Shown here piece after piece: positions 22,941 through 31,488 of a stretch of 33,840 bases of DNA. Location of the stretch: NCBI GenBank assembly GCA_964446745.1, contig CAYURR010000012.1, positions 1 to 33,840 of the forward strand. Direction: 5' to 3'. A model generated the notes under the pieces. It worked only from the letters and a program-made list of their open reading frames with translations, made no database searches and had not been told where the DNA came from. The translations under genes were made by a program, and so were the position numbers. Positions within the stretch are counted from its first letter, which is position 1. Each line of letters starts with the position of its first letter. Origin of the DNA: CAYURR01 sp964446745. Its GTDB lineage: Bacteria > Bacillota > Clostridia > Lachnospirales > WQUN01.

Positions 22941-24168
22941 CCTTCAGGATCTTATTAATATAGGCATCCTCTGCGCAAGCCTGCTGCTTGTGCTTGTTTT
23001 AGTGTGGAGTTATACGGGGTTATGGCCGACTGTGCCTACCCCGTATAACTCCCATTTTTTACAGGCAAAGGCCTGGCTCTCCGGGAGCTTTAGCCTACCC
23101 AATAATCCATCACATCTCGAGATCGCTATCCATAACGGCAAATATTTTGTGAGCTTCCCGCCGCTGCCATCGGTTTTTATGCTGCCCTTCGCGCTGCTCG
23201 CACCGGGCTTTGCGCCCGAGCATTATATGAACGTCGCGTTCGCGTTGCTGGGTGCCGTATTTGCGTATCTATTGGCGCGCAATTTCAATAAGGACGCGTC
23301 CTCGTCGCTGTTCTACGCGTCGTTTTTGACCATCGGCTCGAACCTGTTGTTTTTATTCACTACGGGCATGGTCTGGTTTTTATTGCAGACGATGGCGTTT
23401 ACGTTTACGATGATGTCGTTATATTTCGCGACATCCGAAAACCCCAATCCCAAAGCCGCGTTTTTCTGTGTCGCACTCGCCGTGGGCTGTCGTCCGTTTC
23501 AATTGATCTATGGCATACCCGTTGCTCTCGTGCTGTTTCTAACATACAGACAAGCCTCTATGCCGCTCGGGGATATTGTTAAAAAGCTGTTTAAAGCCGC
23601 GATACCCGCGCTATTTCTGGGGTTTTTATATGCATGGTATAACCTGGCGCGTTTCGGTAATCCTATCGAGTTCGGGCATAACTATCTGCCCGAGTTCTTG
23701 GAAAGCCCGGACGGGCAGTTCTCTATAAAATATCTCCTCGGAAATATGCGCTCTTATATACTGATGCCCACATTGGGAGAGGACATGAAGATAAGCTATC
23801 CGATCTTTAACGGCTTCTCAATCTTTTTGATAAACCCTATGTATACGATCACAGCCGTGCTCGCGGCGCTGTATATGTTAAAACCCCTGCGAAAAGAAAT
23901 ACCTACCCCACCCGCGCAGCGGATATGGGTCTTTGCAGTGTTTGTATTCACGATACTCGCCCACCTGATGCTAATAGCCATGCATAAAACCATGGGCGGC
24001 TGGCATTTCGGTAATCGCTACGCGGCCGATACCTTTCCGGCGGTGTATTTCGTGTTGCTTTTGATCACAAAAAAAGACAGCCTTATATGCAGGCTGTCCG
24101 TACCGTTGTTGCTGTTTGGGGTTGTGTTTAATGCGATTGGGGCGATCATGGTGCTGGGGAATAGATAA
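22927..24168 (+). CDS. Polytopic membrane protein, GT-C glycosyltransferase-like
   Basis: A 413-aa protein with about ten to eleven hydrophobic helices. The first extracytoplasmic loop after helix 1 contains NSHFLQAKAWLSGSFSLPNNP and later GKYFVSFPPLPSVFMLPFALL. Near the C-terminus is GGWHFGNRYAADTFPAVYF. This layout (acidic/polar first loop, late Gly-Trp-Arg-Tyr motif) recalls lipid-linked GT-C mannosyltransferase-type proteins. However, no clear DxD or ExD motif is visible in the first loop, so the class call is tentative. The start overlaps the VOC gene by 14 bases. It ends five bases from the convergent pilC stop. Confidence 0.7.
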   Translation: MKRLDLQDLINIGILCASLLLVLVLVWSYTGLWPTVPTPYNSHFLQAKAWLSGSFSLPNNPSHLEIAIHNGKYFVSFPPLPSVFMLPFALLAPGFAPEHYMNVAFALLGAVFAYLLARNFNKDASSSLFYASFLTIGSNLLFLFTTGMVWFLLQTMAFTFTMMSLYFATSENPNPKAAFFCVALAVGCRPFQLIYGIPVALVLFLTYRQASMPLGDIVKKLFKAAIPALFLGFLYAWYNLARFGNPIEFGHNYLPEFLESPDGQFSIKYLLGNMRSYILMPTLGEDMKISYPIFNGFSIFLINPMYTITAVLAALYMLKPLRKEIPTPPAQRIWVFAVFVFTILAHLMLIAMHKTMGGWHFGNRYAADTFPAVYFVLLLITKKDSLICRLSVPLLLFGVVFNAIGAIMVLGNR

Positions 24169-24173
24169 ATTTC

Positions 24174-25250
24174 TCACACCGCGTTTATCAAATTAAACGT
24201 CGGTAGCATCACACTGAGCATCAAAAAGCCCATCACGAGCCCGAGCACTACGGTCAATACGGGTTCGATGAGCTTGCCGAATACCGTAACGGCGCTTTTT
24301 ATCTCGGCATCGAGGTAATCGGCGCCGTTTTTAAATGCCTGGCTGACCATGCCCGTTTCCTCGCCCACACGTATCATCTGGAGCAATATCTCATCAAACA
24401 AGCCCGTCACAAGCATGACCTCCGACAAGGACTCACCCTTCGCAAGACCCGTCGTCAACAGCTCGACATGCTGTTTCATATAAAAGTTTCCGAGTACATC
24501 ACGCGTCACTATCGCCGCCTCGCTGATCTGCATGCCAGCGGCTGTCATCACGGCCATCGCGCGAGCGAATTCGAGGCTGGCGTTGATCCGCCCGAGCTTT
24601 CCTATAGCGGGCATATTCAGCATCGCATATCCCAAAAGGTATCGACCCCTTTCGGAGCGCAAGAACATCACGATCCCAGCAGCAACCAATATCGATAACA
24701 TCGACAGCAATATACCGTTATCCGACATAAAGCCTGCGAAATCCAACAGCGCCTGCGTAATCGGAGGTAGCTCCGCAGAGATATCCGTAAACACCGTCGC
24801 ATACACGGGTAATACATAGACAACCGTCATGATGATGACAGACACCATCGCCGCAAACACAGCCGCCGGATATATCAACGCATTAGCGATATCCGAGCGG
24901 GTCCTTTGCGCGTTGTCAAAATAGTCCGCGGCCATCTTCATCGCCTCATCCATTTTGCCGGTCTGCTCGCCTATGCGGCACATCCCCGTAAAAAACGCCG
25001 GAAATCCCGCATCTCTGACAGCCCTGTGTAGGCTCTCGCCCTGCATGAGCTTGGATTGCACCTTGGTCGTCATCCCCGCGAGGAAACGATCCTTGTTTTG
25101 CCGTGAGAGTATCTGAAATGCCCTCGGCAGCTCTATCCCCGAGCTGCACAAAAACGACAGCCTACGGCAAAACATCCCATATGACTTCGCACCGACCGAC
25201 GGCTTGATGATATATATATTGTTCAGTCGTTTGATACTATCCGATATCAC
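24174..25250 (-). CDS. pilC: Type II secretion system F / type IV pilus assembly protein PilC
   Basis: A 358-aa inner-membrane platform protein with two T2SSF domains. The first (about residues 28-150) opens FCRRLSFLCSSGIELPRAFQ, and the second (about 230-350) contains FARAMAVMTAAGMQISEAA. Each is followed by hydrophobic helices, near residues 130-155, 180-200 and the C-terminus. The start is GTG at 25250, six bases after GGAGG and inside the last codons of pilB (14-bp overlap). It works with the PilB motor to build or extend a pilus or pseudopilus. It is the last gene of the three-gene unit. Confidence 0.92.
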   Translation of the reverse strand: MISDSIKRLNNIYIIKPSVGAKSYGMFCRRLSFLCSSGIELPRAFQILSRQNKDRFLAGMTTKVQSKLMQGESLHRAVRDAGFPAFFTGMCRIGEQTGKMDEAMKMAADYFDNAQRTRSDIANALIYPAAVFAAMVSVIIMTVVYVLPVYATVFTDISAELPPITQALLDFAGFMSDNGILLSMLSILVAAGIVMFLRSERGRYLLGYAMLNMPAIGKLGRINASLEFARAMAVMTAAGMQISEAAIVTRDVLGNFYMKQHVELLTTGLAKGESLSEVMLVTGLFDEILLQMIRVGEETGMVSQAFKNGADYLDAEIKSAVTVFGKLIEPVLTVVLGLVMGFLMLSVMLPTFNLINAV

Positions 25251-26766
25251 CTGTTGCCTCCGTAATATCTATGAGCCTCATGATTTCATCGAGGCTAGTC
25301 TCAGCACGTAGTACACGTTCGCGTGCGTTGTCCCACATCCCTTTAAAACCTATCGCCCTCAGATGCGCCTTGATCTCACCCATCGTCCCGCGCCTGTCGA
25401 CTATCTCCTTTAGTCCGTCATCCATCACGACATACTCATATATCGCAAATCGCCCCATATACCCCGTATAAGCACAGCTCGAGCAACCTGTCGGTATATA
25501 TACCCTCTCCCCCGGCTTTATACCCAAAGCCTGCGCCGCATAACTTTCCTCACCGGCATACTCCGAGGGCCGCTTGCATTTACATAGCCTGCGAACCAGA
25601 CGCTGTGAGATCACGGCCTTGAGCGCCGAGGATACGAGGTAATGCTCCACACCCATATTGATGAGGCGGATGATCGCGGATACCGCATCGTTAGTATGCA
25701 ATGTCCCGAGCATCAGATGCCCCGTGATCGCCGCGCGTATCGCGAGGTGAGCGGTTTCCTCGTCGCGAATCTCGCCGACCATGATGATATCCGGGTCTTG
25801 GCGCAACACCGAACGCAGCACACTCCCAAAGCCCAATCCCGCGCGTGGGTTTATCTGTATCTGATTCACGCCCTTCATACGGTGCTCGACCGGGTCCTCT
25901 ATTGTGACGATGTTCACGCCCTCCTTGTTCAAATCCGTCAGAAAGCTGAATAGCGTCGTGGTCTTTCCGCTGCCCGTGGGGCCAGTGATTAGTATCGCAC
26001 CGTTCGGTATCGCAAATATCTCGGACAACCGTTTCATGTCATGCTCGAGAAAACCCATTTCGGCCTTTCCGATCAATGTGCCCGAGGTGTATATCAGGCG
26101 TATTACGGCCTTTTCGCCAAACACCGTGGGCATCGTACTGATACGAAAATCCACCGCACGCCCGTTCACTGTCATCACAAAATGCCCATCCTGAGGGATG
26201 CGCTTCTCCGAAATATCCATGTTCGCCATGATCTTGATGCGTGAGATGATATTTGGCAACAAGCTCACGTCGACCTGCTCAAACAGCTTCAGCTGTCCGT
26301 CGATCCTATAGCGTGTGCGCAAGATATCCTCATACGGCTCGATGTGTATGTCGCTCGCGTTATATAAAACAGCGGACTCGATCAATGAATCAATAAGCCG
26401 TACTGCGGGCGCATTTTGTACGTCGGCATGTACGGCTTTATTCATATCGAGATTCATATTTTTGAGGTTTTCGTCCACGATAAACTGTGACGCTATATTG
26501 CTGATGCGGCTGTGGCCGTAGTAATTGTTGATATATACCGTGAGCTGTTCCTCGTCTGCGTATAAAGGCTCAGCAAACAGACCCGTCTCAAGCCTCACCT
26601 GCTCTGTGGCGTTTGTATCGTTCGGGTCGGCTATCGCTATGTACAGCACATTGTCGCGGACATAGAGCGGCATGAGCTTATGCCGCCGGCATGTCGAATA
26701 GTCTAAAAGCGATACTGCATCGGCGTCTATGGTTGCGTTGGAAAGGTCGACCTTAGCCGTTGCCAT
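25237..26766 (-). CDS. pilB: Type IV pilus assembly ATPase PilB / GspE family
   Basis: A 509-aa secretion ATPase. An N-terminal MshEN-like domain (residues 1-85) is followed by the GspE/PulE core. It has Walker A GPTGSGKTT (residues 262-270), the Asp box (VNIVTIEDPVEHR), Walker B (RQDPDIIMVGEIRDEETA) and the His box (LMLGTLHTND). A tetracysteine zinc motif follows, CKCK and CSSC near residues 395-430, as in extension ATPases. This favours PilB over the retraction ATPase PilT, which lacks the zinc motif. GAGGG precedes the ATG, 12 bases after the small membrane protein. No pilin, prepilin peptidase or pilT is within the window. Confidence 0.94.
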   Translation of the reverse strand: MATAKVDLSNATIDADAVSLLDYSTCRRHKLMPLYVRDNVLYIAIADPNDTNATEQVRLETGLFAEPLYADEEQLTVYINNYYGHSRISNIASQFIVDENLKNMNLDMNKAVHADVQNAPAVRLIDSLIESAVLYNASDIHIEPYEDILRTRYRIDGQLKLFEQVDVSLLPNIISRIKIMANMDISEKRIPQDGHFVMTVNGRAVDFRISTMPTVFGEKAVIRLIYTSGTLIGKAEMGFLEHDMKRLSEIFAIPNGAILITGPTGSGKTTTLFSFLTDLNKEGVNIVTIEDPVEHRMKGVNQIQINPRAGLGFGSVLRSVLRQDPDIIMVGEIRDEETAHLAIRAAITGHLMLGTLHTNDAVSAIIRLINMGVEHYLVSSALKAVISQRLVRRLCKCKRPSEYAGEESYAAQALGIKPGERVYIPTGCSSCAYTGYMGRFAIYEYVVMDDGLKEIVDRRGTMGEIKAHLRAIGFKGMWDNARERVLRAETSLDEIMRLIDITEATGDIG

Positions 26767-26778
26767 GTTGCATTACCC

Positions 26779-27294
26779 TCACTTCTTCGGTTTGATCTTG
26801 TCTACGAACTTTGTTATCGCACCCAACGGGCCGTCGTTGCCACCCTCGGAGCCATCGGCTTTCGCCTGTGCCTTCTTTTTCTTTGCGATCTCCTTGAGCT
26901 CCTGCTTTGTCTTCATGCCCTTCATCTCGGCTATATAGATGCCCGCTATCGATACCTTTACACTCTTTTGTAGCGGCAGCGCTTCAAATACATCCTTGTC
27001 ACACATAAACGTCATGATTTGCGGCCCGATCTTGGCCTTTACCATCGGCATCTTCATCCAACTGTAATACTTCGGCATCTGATCGGTTACGACCTTTGGC
27101 AGGTTGGCCTCGGTCGGCTTCATCTTCTTTTTGTCGATAACATAGATCGTCACGGCTTGCTTTGAACGCTCGAGCATGCTCTGCTGATCCACCATCTTAC
27201 GTGAAGCCCATCTGTTCAGGAAATACAGTCCCACACCCAATGCCGCTATTACCACGAATACGATGACCAAAATGTCTGCTGTCGTTAACATCAT
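26779..27294 (-). CDS. Small single-span membrane protein next to pilB, function unknown
   Basis: A 171-aa (or 170-aa) protein with one N-terminal transmembrane helix (about residues 5-28), then a soluble part rich in Lys and Met (MPKYYSWMKMPMVKAKIGPQ), and a very basic tail ending KFVDKIKPKK, consistent with a cytoplasmic domain. I do not recognise a named family. Two adjacent ATGs exist, at 27294 and 27291; the second is seven bases from GGGG and slightly better placed. It is the first gene of the unit with pilB and pilC, so it may be an accessory of that motor. A perfect extended -10 lies upstream. Confidence 0.8.
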   Translation of the reverse strand: MMLTTADILVIVFVVIAALGVGLYFLNRWASRKMVDQQSMLERSKQAVTIYVIDKKKMKPTEANLPKVVTDQMPKYYSWMKMPMVKAKIGPQIMTFMCDKDVFEALPLQKSVKVSIAGIYIAEMKGMKTKQELKEIAKKKKAQAKADGSEGGNDGPLGAITKFVDKIKPKK

Positions 27295-27341
27295 CTTTCC
27301 CCTTTCGGAAGCGGTATATCGTTCTGTGAACGGTTCGTGGT

Positions 27342-27350
27342 ATTATAGCA
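27342..27350 (-). promoter_or_regulatory. Extended -10 promoter of the pil unit
   Basis: On the minus strand TGC precedes a perfect TATAAT (27347-27342), an extended -10 element. No good -35 hexamer lies at 16-18 bases. It is 48 bases upstream of the small membrane protein gene. Confidence 0.6.
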
Positions 27351-27472
27351 TATAAAACTGCGGATGAGTACAACTTTTCTATGACCCTCATGCGGTGATT
27401 CTGCTTTCCTTTTACCAATTCATCGGTTAAAATGGCAAGAAGCATTCCCGAAACTATTCCTCGGAGGCGATG

Positions 27473-28942
27473 ATGAGCGATATTATCAATCTTTTACTTA
27501 ATATAAACATCGTTTTGAACATCATATTCGGTATCGTAATCGTATTCTTTGAACGACGTAACCCGGCCGTGACCTGGGCATGGCTTATGGTGATTACATT
27601 AGTGCCTTTTGTGGGCTTTGTGCTGTATCTCACATTCGGGCTCGACAGCCGCAAGAGCCGCCTATTCGCAATGAAGGCCAAGCATGACGGCCAAATCTTT
27701 TCCGCGTGTGTGCAGCTTGAAAACGTGCAGCAACTCTACAACGATACGAGGAACCGTACGGAGGTCGGCGGCATATATACGGACATGATCCGGCTTAATT
27801 TCTATTCGAGTAAGGGGATATATACCTCAGGTAACAGCCTCCGACTCTATTTCGACGGAACGGACAAGTTCGACGCGTTGCTCGCGGACATCGCTTCCGC
27901 ACGCAAATATATACACATGCAATACTACATCATCCGATACGACAATACATCACGCCGTGTCATAGACGCGCTTGCTCAAAAAGCCGCCGAGGGTATCAAG
28001 GTACGCTTGCTGTATGACGGCATGGGATGCGTATTTACCTCAAAAAAGCTCTTTGCGAACCTAATAGCTGCCGGAGGCGAGGTCACTGCGTTTTTACCGC
28101 CGTCACCAATTCGCATTAACTACAGAAACCACCGTAAGCTCTGCATCATAGACGGACAGATAGGTTACATCGGCGGCTTCAATATTGGTGACGAGTACCT
28201 CGGCCTCGTCAAGCGCTTTGGCTATTGGCGCGATACGCATCTGCGCATAGTGGGCTCGGCGGTATATGATCTGCAGATACGCTTCATCATGGATTGGAAC
28301 TTTTATTCGAGAATTAAGATATCGATGATATTGTCCGATCTGCTACCGCTGTTTCCGAGGATGCACGAACAAGAGGACGACGAGGAGCTCTCAAACGCCG
28401 ATGTGCAGATCGTTTCAAGCGGGCCCGACACACAGCACCACAGCATCTTATATAGCTACACGAAGATGATTTCCGAGGCACAGCGCTCAGTCTATATACA
28501 GACACCGTATTTCGTACCGGACGACAGCATCCTAGAGGCATTACGCATAGCCGCGCTGTCGGGCAAGGACGTACGCATCATGATACCCGCACATCCGGAT
28601 CACCCTTTCGTATACTGGGCCGCGCTGTCGTATCTGGGTGAGCTACTGCCGATCGGGGTAAAATGTTACCAATACCAAAACGGATTTATACACACAAAGG
28701 TATTGATCATCGATTCGAAGGTCGCATCGGTCGGCACGGCCAATATGGATGTGCGCAGCTTTAAGTTGAATTTTGAGTGCAATGCGTTTATATATGACCG
28801 AGAGACCGCGACACACCTTGAGAGGCAGTTCTTGATCGATCAAGAGTTTTGCTCGGAGATCACAGGGGAGCTGTATGAAAATCGGTCGACGGTGACGAAG
28901 ATAAAGGAGAGCGTATCGAGGCTTTTGAGCCCGCTGCTGTAA
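27473..28942 (+). CDS. cls: Cardiolipin synthase
   Basis: This enzyme joins two phosphatidylglycerol molecules to make cardiolipin and glycerol at the cytoplasmic membrane. The 489-aa protein has two N-terminal transmembrane helices (about residues 5-25 and 32-55) and two phospholipase D domains with HKD motifs: HRKLCIIDGQIGYIGGFNIG near residue 218 and HTKVLIIDSKVASVGTANMD near residue 400. The length is normal. The ATG at 27470 is only two bases after GGAGG; the ATG at 27473 (five bases) is preferred. A broken AAA-ATPase gene follows 16 bases after its stop. Confidence 0.95.
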   Translation: MSDIINLLLNINIVLNIIFGIVIVFFERRNPAVTWAWLMVITLVPFVGFVLYLTFGLDSRKSRLFAMKAKHDGQIFSACVQLENVQQLYNDTRNRTEVGGIYTDMIRLNFYSSKGIYTSGNSLRLYFDGTDKFDALLADIASARKYIHMQYYIIRYDNTSRRVIDALAQKAAEGIKVRLLYDGMGCVFTSKKLFANLIAAGGEVTAFLPPSPIRINYRNHRKLCIIDGQIGYIGGFNIGDEYLGLVKRFGYWRDTHLRIVGSAVYDLQIRFIMDWNFYSRIKISMILSDLLPLFPRMHEQEDDEELSNADVQIVSSGPDTQHHSILYSYTKMISEAQRSVYIQTPYFVPDDSILEALRIAALSGKDVRIMIPAHPDHPFVYWAALSYLGELLPIGVKCYQYQNGFIHTKVLIIDSKVASVGTANMDVRSFKLNFECNAFIYDRETATHLERQFLIDQEFCSEITGELYENRSTVTKIKESVSRLLSPLL

Positions 28943-28958
28943 AGGGGGAATACGATAA

Positions 28959-30196
28959 GTGATTACAGGAAATATAAAAAGGATCGACCTAGGGCAATCC
29001 TCATTTGAAAATCTGATAAACGATAATAACCTTTATATCGACAAAAGCAGATTTATTGAGAACTTTTTAAACGAAAGTAATTCAGTACAACTTACAACAG
29101 TTACGAATACGAAGCTATTAAGGCATATGAAACCGCTTTGTTATCAACCGGACTTAAGGGAAACAGATTTTTAAAGAAAGCCTTATTGACAGGCGTAATG
29201 CGTATATCCAGAGAGAGTATCCTAAGCGGTTTAAATAATCTATATACCTATGATATATTTTCGGATTACTTATATCAGGATGATTTTGGGCTTACTGAAT
29301 GCGAGATTGATGAGCTTTATGCGCTTGAATACTTCGACAGGGATAAATTAAAATCATGGTACAACGGCATAAAGGTAAACGGAAGAGCGATATACAATAT
29401 CTACTCTGTGTTATCGTTTTTAAAAAGCGGGCAGATAAGCAATTACTGGGGACGCAGCGGAACACTCGACATCATCCTGAGTTTGCTGACTAATGAAAGA
29501 CTTAGAGCTTTAGAAAAGCTTTTATCGGGTCATGTGATCGAAGCAATAATTGATAGGCACATTTCGTTAAATGATCTAACCACCACCTCAAGCGATGCGA
29601 CCTTTTATTCTGTGCTCGTGCAGGCCGGATATCTTTCCTTAGATCACATCAATCATGAAAGCGATAGCGTACGCCTTTCAATACCCAATACAGAGTTAAT
29701 GAACGTATGGAAGGAATTTATCCTACAGCGTTTTACCAAAGGTGAGGTGCCGGTAAAAACACTGTTTGATAATATAGAGAATCTGGAATTATTTGACAGT
29801 GATCTACAGTATTTTTTATCTGATAAACTATCGTATTACGATATCGATAACAGTTCGGCCAAAACACGTGAACGCATTTATCATGTGTTTGTCTTAGGCT
29901 TATTGTCTGCATATGAAGACATCAGATATATAAAACCACCATTATCAAACCGTGAAAGTGGTGACGGTCGATATGATATACTGCTTGAACGAAAGGGGTT
30001 CAGTATAATATTCGAGTTTAAATCTGTGGATCACATACACCAGATGCCCGACGCTGTACAAGACGGACTACAACAGATTGAAGATAAACGATACTACGCA
30101 GATGTTCCAAAGGGTACAAAACTAATTAAAACCTCTATTGCCTTTTGCGGCAAGCAATGCATATCAAAAAGCGTGCTGCACGTTTGGGATAAATAA
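28959..30196 (+). pseudogene. AAA-ATPase / PD-(D/E)XK family gene with internal deletion and frameshift
   Basis: The family (predicted AAA-ATPase, DUF1703 type) normally has about 500 to 550 residues. It starts with a DFxxLIxxNxxYVDKTxFI-like segment, then ITRPRRFGKT (Walker A), Walker B, and ends in a nuclease-like domain. Here the N-terminus (28959 onward: SSFENLINDNNLYIDKSRFI) stops at NSVQLTT, just where Walker A should follow. From 29102 a different frame carries the second half (ALLTGVMRISRESILSGLNN) through to a complete C-terminal domain with GDGRYDILLER and FEFKS. The whole ATPase core is missing. The fragment from 29138 is still an open frame of about 352 codons. The region looks AT-richer than its neighbours, a hint of transfer. 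Confidence 0.85.
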
Positions 30197-30202
30197 TAAA
30201 TA

Positions 30203-30260
30203 GGCTGTTGCAAATTAAACCGGCTAAGGTTTAATCTGCAACAGCCCCTTTTCTCTTTTG
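30203..30260. terminator. Terminator between the AAA-ATPase remnant and DUF378 gene
   Basis: A 19-bp stem with one mismatch, 30203-30221 with 30228-30246, has a six-base loop. Plus-strand tail: TTTTCTCTTTT. On the minus strand the tail is TATTTATTATTT, so both directions are plausible. Confidence 0.88.
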
Positions 30261-30276
30261 TCACTATCTGAACTTA

Positions 30277-30498
30277 TCAGTCTCTTCTTGCGATCACGTC
30301 GTCGATTTTGCCGTACAGGCTCAGACAATAGAGGCCGGACAGACCGACGAGCGCGTAGATCACGCGGCTCAGCCATGATTCCATGCCGCCAAACAGTGTC
30401 GCGACCAGGTCGAATTTAAAAAATCCGATCAGGCCCCAATTCACCGCACCTATGATCACAAGCGTCAGAGCCGTCCAGTCAAACGGTCTTGATCTCAT
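30277..30498 (-). CDS. DUF378 domain small membrane protein
   Basis: A 73-aa protein with two hydrophobic helices (about residues 9-30 and 42-62), matching the DUF378 family (YuzA-like): TLVIIGAVNWGLIGFFKFDLVATLFGG, described by its ends, then LSRVIYALVGLSGLYCL. Members are small membrane proteins with no known function. TAAGGAGG precedes the ATG. It is divergent from the ZIP transporter and has its own promoter. Confidence 0.92.
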   Translation of the reverse strand: MRSRPFDWTALTLVIIGAVNWGLIGFFKFDLVATLFGGMESWLSRVIYALVGLSGLYCLSLYGKIDDVIARRD

Positions 30499-30560
30499 AT
30501 CTCATCCTCCTTAGATATATCAAGGTATGCTCATTTTCGAACACTCATATTTTGCCTCAA

Positions 30561-30589
30561 AATATATTTTTTAATCCATCTGTTTGCAA
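30561..30589 (-). promoter_or_regulatory. Promoter of the DUF378 gene
   Basis: On the minus strand TTGCAA (30589-30584) is followed after exactly 17 bases by TATATT (30566-30561). The -35 sits inside a perfect ten-base palindrome, GTTTGCAAAC (30582-30591). Confidence 0.6.
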
Positions 30590-30622
30590 ACGTGCAAATG
30601 CAGACGTGTAAATGCGGACATG
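30590..30622. repeat. Tandem 14-bp repeats between DUF378 and ZIP promoters
   Basis: ACGTGCAAATGCAG (30590-30603) is followed directly by ACGTGTAAATGCGG (30604-30617) and a partial third copy, ACATG. They sit between the divergent genes, next to the DUF378 -35. They could bind a regulator. Confidence 0.5.
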
Positions 30623-30697
30623 TTCCCATGATTTTTTGCATAAACTATGTTATCATTACAAAGGCAAAATTAACCTGACATACAAACGGGGGTACAT

Positions 30698-31471
30698 ATG
30701 TTATTGATCTTTTTAAGTATCATGGCCGGTGTGGTTGGCACCGGGCTCGGCGGTGTTATCACAGCGGTCTACGGCAACAGCTCCGAACGCACCATCTGCG
30801 GCTTTTTATCGTTTGCGGCGGGCGTGATGATCAGTATCGTCTGCTTTGGGCTGATACCCGAGGCTATAGCACTCTCCGGTGCGTTATACGCGGTGTTTGG
30901 GCTCATCCTCGGTATCATCATCATAATGATTTTAAACCGTCTGATCGACAATATCACCGCGAGCAAGCAAAAGGGTCTGCATGAATCCCACGAGGAGCTC
31001 TACCATGAGACCTCTGTTATACAAAACAAGGAACGGTTGTTCCACTCCGGTATTATCATGATCACGGCCATCGCACTACATAATATCCCCGAGGGCATAG
31101 CCATCGGCGCGGGTGGCAGCCACAATCTCAAGATGGGTCTGATGCTCGTCATCATGATCGCTTTGCACAATATCCCCGAGGGTCTTGCGATCTCCGCTCC
31201 GCTTTCGGCAGGTGGTCTTTCAAAGGTCAAGGTCGTACTGTTGACCGCGCTGTCCGGTGCGCCTACGTTTATCGGTGCGGTGGTTGGTATGCTGTTGGGC
31301 AATATCTCCGACACAGCGATCGCGTTTTCATTGGCAATGGCCGGCGGCGCTATGCTCTATGTCGTATTCGGCGAGATCATCCCGCAGTCCGTATTTTTGA
31401 GCAAAGAGCGCACGCCCGTCATCATCACGCTGATCGGGGTCATCGTAGGTCTGTGCTTGACGATGATGTAG
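30698..31471 (+). CDS. ZIP family metal transporter (ZupT/GufA-like)
   Basis: A 257-aa divalent metal transporter with eight predicted helices. The two family signatures are present: HNIPEGIAIGAGG in helix 4 (near residue 125) and HNIPEGLAISAPL in helix 5 (near residue 152). The hydrophilic loop between helices 3 and 4 contains ESHEELYHETS-like His/Glu residues (KGLHESHEELYHE). Zinc import is the usual role, though several members carry other metals or work outward. The ATG is preceded by GGGGG. The upstream region holds tandem repeats that may be a metal-regulated operator. Confidence 0.9.
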   Translation: MLLIFLSIMAGVVGTGLGGVITAVYGNSSERTICGFLSFAAGVMISIVCFGLIPEAIALSGALYAVFGLILGIIIIMILNRLIDNITASKQKGLHESHEELYHETSVIQNKERLFHSGIIMITAIALHNIPEGIAIGAGGSHNLKMGLMLVIMIALHNIPEGLAISAPLSAGGLSKVKVVLLTALSGAPTFIGAVVGMLLGNISDTAIAFSLAMAGGAMLYVVFGEIIPQSVFLSKERTPVIITLIGVIVGLCLTMM

Positions 31472-31488
31472 ATGAGATTGCAACGATA

